37,112 nucleotides of DNA from assembly GCA_014904845.1 (NCBI GenBank), contig MU119623.1, forward strand, positions 1-37,112, given 5' to 3'. How positions within the stretch are numbered: position 1 is the first letter of the stretch; every line of letters begins with the position of its first letter. The DNA is from Acephala macrosclerotiorum. Taxonomy: Eukaryota > Ascomycota > Leotiomycetes > Helotiales > Mollisiaceae. The translations under genes were made by a program, and so were the position numbers. The notes beneath the pieces were generated by a model. The model was given only the letters and a program-made list of their open reading frames with translations. It ran no database searches and had not been told where the DNA came from. Below, one piece after another: positions 23,873 to 33,620 of this stretch.

Positions 23873-26800
23873 TTACTTTCGCTAAAAATTTGTATATATT
23901 TTTATATCAAAAAAAAAAAAAAAATTTTTATTTCAAATTATAAAAACTTATAATTTAATTTATTTTTACAATTGATACTTTTTTTCACGTTTTATATTTT
24001 TTAATCGTTTTTTTTTTTCGATAACGATTCGAATTTTTTATTTTTTAATTTAATATATTTCAATAGTATTTTATAATCGTTTTTTTTTTTTTACGTTTTT
24101 AATATTGTAAAATCGAAATTTTTCGTTTAATAATCGTTTACGTTTATTATAATTAGTTTATATTTTATATTATAATATAATTTCATTAAATTATTAGCGA
24201 ATTTTATTACAATTTTTATATTATATTATTTAATCTTTTTAATAACTTTTAATACGTTTTTTATAAAAATATTATTAAACAATATTATAAAATTTATTAC
24301 AAATTTAAATTCAATAGTAATTTTATTAAACGTACAATTTATTAGCGTTATAAAAACGTTATTAAAATTTACTTAAAAAAAATTATTATTTTAAATTATA
24401 GATTATCAAAATATATAAAAACGTGAAATCGAATATCGATTTTAATTATTTGATTTTTTTTTTTCAATATATCGTCGATTTAAAAGTATTATATTATTAA
24501 TATTAAAAATTTAATTTTTAAAATATTAAAAAAAATTTTTAAAATTCGAAAATAAATTTGATATTATAATTTGAAATTATTTGTTTAGAAATATTCTAAT
24601 CTAATAATAATTATATTATAATATAAATATAAATTTAATTTTTTATAATATATTTCGTGTATTTAAAAATAAATAAAAATTTTTTATTGTATTTACACGT
24701 TTGTATTATAAGTACATTAAATTAATCGAGATTTTTGAGTTTTTATAAATTAATAATAAAAATCGTTAATAATACGACGATAAAATCAATTACAATAATA
24801 TAAAAAACTCGAAAAAATATTCAAATAAATTAAAATTCGTCGTATAAACAATTTTTTTTTGTAACGTTTTACAAATAGATTTAATAATAATTAATATAGT
24901 TTTTTAATTTTTTTTTGAATCGAAAAATATAAAATTGTTCGAATTCGTAAAACGTACATTTTATTTCGAAATAATATTTAATATTATAAACTTATTCGAT
25001 TATTTTTTTTATTATCGTATTGAAAATATATAATTTGTAAATCGAATTAACGACGTAAAATAATAATTCGTTTTTAATTTGAAAAAAATAATTCTTTTTA
25101 AAAATATAATTTAAAATGTTTTTATTTTTCAATAAATCGAATAAAATGAAAACTTTAAAAAATTTCTTATTAAACTATAAACTTTTAACGATTTTAATTT
25201 TTATATTACTAATTATAACAATTTTTATTAATAAGAAAACGTTATCAAATTCGTTATTCTTTGAAACGTTAAAAAATTCAATTATATCGAAATATAATAA
25301 CGCGTTTAAAATAATATTAAAACGTTTTAAATAATAAATTATATTTAAATCGAATTATAATAAATATTACAATTCGTATACTAATTTTATATTCGTTTTT
25401 ATAACGTTTAAAATATGAAAATATATATAATTATATACGTTTTTAATTACTATATAATTTATTAAAATAACGATTTTTTATTGATTTAATTAAATTATTA
25501 ATTTAAATTTTTTATATGTTTATATTAAATAAACTATTTTTAGTTTTATTAATTTGTAATTTTTTTCGTTTAAATTAAAAAATTTGTTTATAAATAAAAC
25601 TAGTTTTATTATATTTGTATTTAATTTAATTATATTTTTTGAATATTTAATTCTTTTTTTGAAATAAAAAATTATTATTGAAAATTCTTTTTTATTAAAC
25701 GTATTTAAATTGAAAAATAAAATTCGATTTAATTCGAAATAAATAAAAAATTTATTTTTAGAAAATTTATTTTATAATATTTCGAATATTTAATATTTTA
25801 TTTTTATAAATTTTTATATCGTTTTAACGACGTAGTTTTTTCGTTTTTGTTTTATCGTTTTTTAATCGCGATTTATTTCTAGAAATATCGTTTTATATTT
25901 TTATAAAAATTCAACGATTTATACGTATTTTAACAAATAAAAACGAAATTAATCGATTATATCAATATATTTCTCGAGATTTTTTAAAGTTTTTAAAAAA
26001 ATAATTTTATTAATAATTACAATTTTTTTTTTCGTTATTATTATATTAAAAACATTTATTTTGTAATCGAAAAATTCAATTAATAAATATTTTAAAAATA
26101 ATTTTTTTGTAAAAAAATACAATTTATAATTTATAAATAAAATAAAATTTTTTTTTAAATAAAAAATATATTGAACGAATGTATTTAAAAAAATAATAAT
26201 ATTATTAATAAAATATTTTATAAAATAATTATAAAAACGTAAAATTTTATTTATACATTTTTGAATATATTATATAAAATTATAAAACTCTATAAAAACG
26301 ACGTAAAAACGTTTTTGTTTTTTATAATTAATTATTGTAAAATAATCGCAATAATTTTTTTAAATTAAAAACTAGTAAAAAAATTATAAATTGTTAATAA
26401 TTGAAATTATTTGTTTTTTTTATAAAATTTTTTATAATTTTTAATTGTAATAATATAAAATATATATCGAATATAATTATTTTATTTAATAATCTTAAAT
26501 TGAAAATAAAACGATTTATTTTTTTTATTTTTTTTCGATTATAAAAATCGTATTATTAAAAAACGTCGATTTATTTGATTATTTTATACGATCGCGTATA
26601 TGTAAATCGTTGAAAACTATATTTTCTATTTTTTAATAGTAAATTTCGAGTAAATATTTTTTCAATAATATTTTTATATTTTTTTATTTTTTTATTAAAG
26701 AAATACGTATATATATTTTTTGAAATATATTTAATAATAAATTAATAAAATTCTTTTGTAATCATTATATTGATATTACAAATTTTAATATTATTATCGT

Positions 26801-27154
26801 ATAATAATTCGAGAACGATTTAAAAATAATCGATTTTAAATGTAAAAAAACAATTACATTATAATTTTTTAATAAAAAATATATTCTTTTTATTATTTTT
26901 ATTTATTTTTAAAATAATCGTTATTAACGTGAAATATATTACGTTTTCAATTAAAATAAAATATATTTTTTCGTTTATATAATTATTAAAATATTTTAAA
27001 TATATTTTAATAAAAACGATTTTTTTTATTTTGAAAACGTTTATAATAATTACGAAATTGATATAATTTAAAATAGTATTATAAACGTTTTCAAAATTTG
27101 TTTTGAAAAAATAAATTTTATTCGTAGAAATTTTTACGCAAATTATTGATACAA
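23873..27154. other. Gene-free interior of the second bracketed interval, T-rich on plus strand
   Basis: No recognisable protein domain. The plus strand is T-rich with many TTG, TTTG and TGAA words and few CA words, the opposite of the A-rich flanks beyond 33600. The frame 25116-25334 is the only longer one in the window with an ATG start: 72 residues with one hydrophobic stretch at about residues 23-39 and otherwise Lys, Asn, Phe and Leu. It looks like chance in AT-rich DNA. The minus-strand frame 26859-27251 starts at GTG inside the GC-rich tip of repeat R and has no domain. A retrotransposon coded on the minus strand would explain the A-rich minus strand, but that is inference. Confidence 0.5.
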
Positions 27155-28479
27155 TAAAAATGTTTCTTTTGTGTCGAAAGAAAGAATTCGTTCGTCGACT
27201 CGCAAGCGAGCCAATCAGTGGACGAGTTTTTTCTTTTTTTACTCGACGCACATTTTGCTTTGCAAATCTCGTAAAAGCGTTTCTATAAAGAGTTTTAAAG
27301 TTTTCGATTTTAGTAATTTATTTTTATTTTAAATTGCAAATTAAAAATTTTTAATTTGAGCGTTTTATAAGTATTTGAAATTGGTATAATTATTGAAATA
27401 AAATTTGAAATTTTATCAAACGATAAAATCGATAAATTGATAAACTTTTTCGTATTTAAAATAAAAACGTACTACGGAATTTTATATTATTAAAAAAATA
27501 CTCTTTGAAATTTTCGTTTTTTATATTTAATTACTACGATCGATTTAATTAATTTAGATTATTTTATTTAATATATAATTCCAAGAAAAAATTCTTTGAA
27601 ACTTTTTTTTTAAAATTACGCAATTGGATTAAAAAGTGTTTTATAATTAAAAGTTTTAGTATTTAAAATAAAAACGTACTTTTAATAGAATTTTATACTA
27701 AAAAAATACTCTTTAAAAATTTTGCTTTTTTTATTGAATTACTACGATCAATTTAATCGATTTAAATTACTTTGTTTAATATATAATTCTAAAGAGAAAC
27801 TTTTTAAAACTTTTCTTAAAAATTGTACAATTATTCTAATATTTAAATACTTTGATACTTTAAACAAAAATGTATTTATTATAGAATTTTATACTAAGAA
27901 AACATTTTTTAAAACTCTCGTTTTTTATATTGAAATATTACAATCGATTTAATCAATATAAATCATTTTATTTAATATATAATTCTAAAAAGAAATCTTT
28001 TGAAATCTCTTTTGAGAATTGCGTAATTATAAAATTAATAAGAGTAGAATTTTAGCGTATTAGTATTTCAATGCTTAAAATAAAAACGCTTTTAAACAGT
28101 TTTGTAATTACTATTTTTATTGAGTACGATTATATTTTATTGATTTACGTAACAACGAATTAATAAAATCGCTTGAAACTCGAAATTTAATAATATTTAA
28201 TTGAGTTTCAATTTATTTACAAATTTTATATAATTTGAATTAATTAATAAATAATGATTGTAAACGTAATTATAATCGCGAGATTTTAATATTTTTTATT
28301 GAAACGATTATATATTATTTCGAAATCATATAATCGCGAAATTTTTAATAGATCAATCAAATCGTTACATTTGAATACTTCGATTAAATTTGAGTGAAAT
28401 CGCTCATTGTAAAAAGTATTAATATTACGTGCATATAAAAAAATTGATATTAGTTTTTAAAGTGAACGACCAATTATCG
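27155..28479 (-). repeat. Dispersed repeat R, copy 3, minus strand
   Basis: It is the reverse complement of the R family. On the minus strand it starts near TGGTCGTTCACTTTAAAAAC and ends at AAAAGAAACATTTTTAT. It is the longest copy (1.3 kb) and the least eroded, with three tandem units whose motifs lie near 27595, 27800 and 28005. Its GC-rich terminal segment (27172-27232) contains CGACTCGCAAGCGAG, a perfect 5-bp stem around AA, and the complement of the sequence at 22665-22732. The frame 27722-27952 begins at TTG and is not preserved in other copies. Confidence 0.78.
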
Positions 28480-31136
28480 TTTTCGAAAAAATTGTAATTT
28501 TTTTTATTATTCGCATTTTTCGTATTATTAAAAATTTTTTAATTTTAATTATTATTAAAATAATAAAATTTTTATAATAATTAAATATAAAAATATTATT
28601 AACGAAATTAATAATTATTAATACAATTTATAAAAATTTAATATTTAATAATAATTTTAATTTTAACGATTTTATAATTTATATTATAATTACGATTTTT
28701 ACGAGTAAATTTATTTTATTAATTTTATTAAAAATATATAATAAAAATATTATTCGTTTTAAAAATATTATTAATTTTAAAATATTTTTAAATGTAATTA
28801 TTCGTATTTTATTATAAATTATTTTAAAATATAATTTCAAAAAATCGATATCGATTAATAATTATATATATTTTATATTTATATAAATAAAATTTTTTTT
28901 TTTTTTGAAAATAAAACGCGCGTTTATTTTTATATAAATAAATTTTGTAATACGTTATTATATTGTTTTATTACAAAATTTCATTTTAATAATTTTTTTT
29001 TTTATATTTATTTATTATATTATTATAATAATAATATTAATTAATATAATTAATTTATTAATAAACAATATTATTTTATTGTTTTTATATTTATTTATAT
29101 AAATATATTTAAAAAATTTAATACGAAATAAAAAATTTATTAAATATTTTTTATATATTAAATTTTTTTTTTTTTTGTAATTATAAAATAATTAATATTT
29201 TTTTGTTTTTAATTTTTCAAAATAAATTATTTTATTAAAAAATTTAAAAATATAAAATTTTTTATTGTAATATAATTATTATTTTCGAGATTTTTATTAA
29301 AATTATTTTCGTATTTTTTTGTAATATCAATATAATTATTCGCGTAATTCGTATTATTGTTTTATTAAAATTATTTAAATTTTTATTCGTTGTAAACGAA
29401 TTTATAAAATTTGTTTATAAATTTTTTTTTTTTTCGTTTTTGTTATTAATATATATTGCGATAAATAGTAAACGTAGTTTTGTAAAAAGAAATTATTATA
29501 AAATCGACAATATTTAATTATTATTAATATTATTTGATTTCAATTAAAATAAACGAAAATCGAAATTAAAATTATTATAATAATAATCGTTTTATTGTAC
29601 GTTTTATTAAAAATAATTAATATTTTTAATATCGTTACAATAAAATTGTTTTATTGAAATTATATCGCGATATTATTTTTTTTGTAATTTCATTATTTAA
29701 ATTTTTTGTTTTTTTATTAAATTTTTAAAATATATAAATATTAAAATTAATTTATTAAAAATATATATTAATATTTTGAAATCGATATCGAAATTATTAT
29801 ATATATAAAAAAATTATTAATATTTTTTATTTATAATTATTATTTTAATATATTGTATTATTATTATTATATAAATACGAATATTTTTTTTTAATATTAT
29901 ATTGTTTTTTGTATATTTTTCTTTTAATAGTTTTTTTAAAACTAAAAATATTGAATTTTTAAAACGTTTTAAAAATTTCTTTTTTCAAAATTGAATGTTT
30001 TTAAAAGTGTAATAAAACGTTAATCGAATAATATTTTCAATTTTTTCTATGTATTATTATTATATTAATTTTCAAAACAAATTTAAAAATTTGCGCGAAT
30101 AATAATATTTTATTTATTTATTATATTATATTTGAAAAAATCAATAAATAAAAACATATTTTTTTAGATTATAATTTTGTTTTAATTCGTATAATTTTTT
30201 ATATTTTTATTATTTAAATCGAAAAATTCGATTTTTTTAAGATTTTATTTTATTGAAAAATTTATAATAGAATTAATAATATTATTAAAACTTATTTGAA
30301 ATATATTTAATAATATTGAATTGCTATTAAAAGTTTAATTATTTTTATTATTATTATTATTATCGTTATAAAGATTTATTATATTCAAATAATTACGACG
30401 TTTATAATTGTTTTTTTATAAACGATTTTTTTCATTTAATAATTCTACGAATAATCGAATAATCTTTTGTAATATTTCAAAGAATAACAAAAATAAATAT
30501 TATAATAATTAATCGATTAAAAATATATTGTTTTTTACGTTATCGTTTATTATATTACTACAAGAAATCTCTTTTATTATATTATTTTTAAATAATAATT
30601 AATTTGATAATTATCGAAAAAAATTATCGTTTTTATTATTTTCGTTTTTAAACGAAATACTATTGATTAATCTTTGTATTAAAATATATATATTCGAATA
30701 ATATACGAATTATTTAATTATTATCTCGAAATAAATTTTATTAATTGTTTAATTATTAAAATACGATAAAAACAACGATTTGTCGTTTATTAAAATCTCG
30801 ATTATTACAAATTCGAATTATAATAAACGTTTTTTCAATATCGATATATTTTTCAATAAATAATATTTTAAAACGTAATTAAAAAAATCTAAGAAATTTT
30901 TAATTTTATCGATGTATTTATAATTTATTTATTTAAATTAATAGAATTAATAAACAAACGTAATAAAAGCAATTAATAATTCGATTAATATTAATCGATT
31001 AATATTATTATATTATTATATTATTCGTTTAAACTCGTAAAAAGAATATATAAATAAAAATTCAATTTATAAAGTTTTAATAAATTTTTAAACGTTATAT
31101 AAACGTTTTCAAAGAAATATTATTATTATTATAATA
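28480..31136. other. Gene-free interior of the second bracketed interval, T-rich on plus strand
   Basis: It has the same composition as 23873-27154: T-rich plus strand, residual G mainly in TG. No domain, RNA gene or dispersed repeat is recognisable. The similar composition on both sides of repeat R copy 3 suggests R was inserted into a single larger element. Confidence 0.5.
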
Positions 31137-31275
31137 ATTGTAATAAATAGAAAAAAATAATTCATTTTTTATATTATAAAAATACTATTTATAAAAAGAA
31201 ATTACGTTTAAATTACGTTTAATTTACAATTAAATATTATATAATTATATTATTATTACATTTTATATTATAATA
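31137..31275 (+). repeat. Right member of the second direct-repeat pair, possible LTR
   Basis: It matches 23727-23872. Differences include GAGACTACG (left) against GAAATTACG (right) and TTTACGATT against TTTACAATT, all of the RIP transition type. The T-rich composition of the interval ends here. Confidence 0.6.
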
Positions 31276-31655
31276 AATTTTAAAAAAATTTTAATAAAAA
31301 TTTTTTTTTTAATAATATTTAATTTAAAAAAAAATTAATATAATTTTTTAATATAATTTATTATATAAAATTTTTAAATTATTTTATTATTCGATATAAA
31401 AAATTTTAATAAATAAATTATTAAAATTTGTTTAATAATAAATATTTATATATTTATTAATAAATATAAATTATAATTTAAATTAAATTAAATTTTTAAT
31501 ATTTTTAAATAAAAAAAATAAAAATAAAAAATAATAATAAATTTAAATTTAAATTTTTTTTTTTTTTTTTTTATTAAATTTAAAAAATATATTAAAAAAA
31601 ATATTAAAACTTTTAAAAAAAATAATAATAATTTAAAAAATTTCAAATTTTATAT
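31276..31655. other. Gene-free AT-rich spacer
   Basis: It contains almost no C or G, with a T run near 31555 and nothing recognisable. Confidence 0.6.
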
Positions 31656-31699
31656 CAAGAAAAATATTTTTTGCCAGTCGTTTTACCGAAAAACACGTG

Positions 31700-31719
31700 C
31701 GCTAATAGCGCTATTAGCG
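31700..31719. repeat. Perfect 20-bp palindrome in element M
   Basis: CGCTAATAGCGCTATTAGCG equals its own reverse complement. Equivalents lie at 1415-1434, 3541-3560, 11219-11238 and 20741-20760, differing by transitions. It sits about 45 bp from the 5' end of the element and may be a protein-binding site for mobilisation. Confidence 0.9.
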
Positions 31720-32155
31720 AGCCAATGGTAGTTTAATCGATTACCAGCGCTATCGACTATTTTGATCTAGTGCCAATAGTACTAGCTTGGTGCCAATAGT
31801 ATCAAAGCATTGCTAATAGTACTAGTTTAAAACTAAATACTTAAATATTTGAAACTTATAATCTATAGTACTTATTTAGTCTATTATAAGAGTTTCAAGT
31901 AAATCTATTGAGAGCGCATTGAAATATTAAACTATAAAGTTAGAACTTATTAAGTTTTGATATTCTTCGCTAAGACTTATATGCAGACTAGCGATCGCGC
32001 TTTATTCGATCAATAGATTTTCACCGTTTTATAAATCATACAAATGAATAAGAATGAAAATTGAAAATATTAACACTATTTAAGATCTAATCGTAGAATC
32101 GATCGATTTAAGCAAAGTTTACGCGCGTAGAAATGCCGATTAAGCATGCGAGTAG

Positions 32156-32180
32156 TTGCGTTGCGCTGCGCTGCGCTGCT
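32156..32180 (+). repeat. 5-bp array (TTGCG/CTGCG)n in element M copy 5
   Basis: Five units. The same position holds six units in copy 2 (4000-4029), three in copy 3 (11675-11689), six in copy 4 (20272-20301) and two in copy 1 (1836-1845). Confidence 0.85.
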
Positions 32181-32450
32181 CGATATTGAGAGCTTAGATT
32201 GAGGCACTTAGAGGCTAAACGGCTCAATTGATTAAGGTGTGGCTGCATAAGTGCCTATCTAAAGGCCGCGCGCAGCGGTCTATAGCCGCCGAGAGTCGAG
32301 AGTTTTGGTGTTTTTATTGGCTCGGATTTACTTGCTAATCGACTATCATTGGACGCCAAAGATTTGGACATGCAATTACTGCGTAGTGCGCGCTACTGGC
32401 AAGCCGCTGGCACTATTGGCAGCCGATTAGCAATAAAAAATTTTCTTGAT

Positions 32451-33160
32451 GTATATTTTTTATTTAAAATTTAAAATAATTTTATTATATAAAAAAATAA
32501 TTATAATAAAATTATATATATTTTTTTTAAAAATTTTTATAAATAATTAATTTCGAAAATAATATTAATTACGTATTTTTTAATATATAAAAAGTTTTTA
32601 TTTATTATAAATTAATTAATAATTTTTATTTTATTTTAATTAATTAATTAATTAATTTACGAATTATAAATTATTTCGAATAAATTTAATTTATTAATTA
32701 AAACGAATTAATTTACAATTAAAATTTTTTATTTTTTTATATTATAAATTTTAATATATTTAAAACGTTTAAAAAATTTAAAAAAAAATATTATTTAATA
32801 AATTTAACAAACGATATTTTAAATTAATATTAAAAAAAAAAATATTTATTAATTTAATTATTAATAAATTTTTAAAAAATTAAAAATAAAATTTACTTTT
32901 TATATTAAATTATAATAATCGATTTAATTAATTTAAATTAATTTATTTAATATTTAATATTTAAATATTTAAAATTATTTATAATATATATTTTAAAATT
33001 AAATTAATTATAAAAAATTTTATAATTTTATTTTAAATATAATAAAAATCGAATTTTAATATTTTTTATTATTAATTAATATAAAATTTTATAATTTTTT
33101 GTAAAAAAATTTTATAAAAATTTTTTTAAATTTTTTTTAAATAAATAAATAAATTATTTA
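32451..33160. other. Gene-free AT-rich spacer
   Basis: No gene or repeat is recognisable apart from short A/T-only runs such as TTAATTAATTAATTAA near 32640. Confidence 0.6.
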
Positions 33161-33620
33161 TTTATTCAATTTAAAAACTAATATTAATTTTTTTATATAT
33201 ACGTAATATTAATATTTCTTATAATAAGCGATTTTATTTAAATTTAATCGAAGTATTTAAATGTAATAATTTGATTAATTTATTTAAAAAATTTGCGATT
33301 TTATAATTTCAAATTAATATATAATCAATTTAATAAAAAATATTAAAATTTTACGATTGTAATTAGTTTACAACTTTCAATTATTAATTAATTCAAATCG
33401 TATAAAACTCGTAAATAAATTAAAATTCGATTAAATATATTTAAATTTTAAATTTTAAATTTTAAATAATTTTATTAATTCGTTATTAAATAAATTAATA
33501 AAATATAATCGTATTTAATTAAAATAATAATTATAAAACTTTTAAATACGTTTTTATTTTAAATATTAAAATATTTACTTATTTATTTAAATATTAAATA
33601 TTTTTATAATTACGTAATTC
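33161..33620 (+). repeat. Dispersed repeat R, partial copy
   Basis: It matches the first 450 or so bases of the R family: TTTAAAAACTAATATTAATT near the start, AATCGAAGTATTTAAATGTA, and TATAATCGTATTTAATTAAA. It stops near 33620 at ATAATTACGTAATTCG, just where the first tandem unit begins in full copies. It is strongly RIP-mutated. Confidence 0.7.

Larger units (their letters stand above)
31656..32448 (+). mobile_element. Element M copy 5, best-preserved copy
   Basis: This is a 793-bp copy flanked by AT at 31654-31655 and 32449-32450. Its ends are CAAGAAAAATATTTTTTG and, complemented from the right, CAAGAAAATTTTTTATTG: an 8-bp perfect inverted end followed by A/T tracts. A perfect 20-bp palindrome, CGCTAATAGCGCTATTAGCG, lies at 31700-31719. 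TGCCAATAGT occurs at 31771 and 31791 and TGCTAATAGT at 31811. The far end has the complement CACTATTGGC at 32411 and variants at 32392 and 32425. This is the arrangement of subterminal transposase-binding sites. The 5-bp array has five units (32156-32180). It has no conserved coding frame. The AT flanks could be a 2-bp target duplication; a Helitron-type A|T insertion is the alternative, but the 3' end lacks CTRR. Confidence 0.93.

Noticed and set aside
26859..27251. Minus-strand 130-residue frame
   Set aside because: It starts at GTG inside the GC-rich tip of repeat R copy 3 and crosses the R boundary into unrelated sequence, so it is a composite of two repeats. No domain is recognisable.
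27722..27952. Plus-strand 76-residue frame
   Set aside because: It starts at TTG, is antisense within repeat R copy 3, and is not kept in other R copies.
21615..28479. One 6.9 kb transposon with arms of over 1 kb
   Set aside because: The same repeat occurs singly at 8886-10015 and partially at 33161-33620. The left edge of the second direct-repeat pair (23727) also falls between the arms. Independent insertions explain this better.
31656..32448. Element M as a Helitron
   Set aside because: The A|T insertion point and a TC start are suggestive, but the 3' end is CTTG rather than CTRR, and the ends are inverted repeats with facing subterminal motifs. A TIR-type element is preferred.
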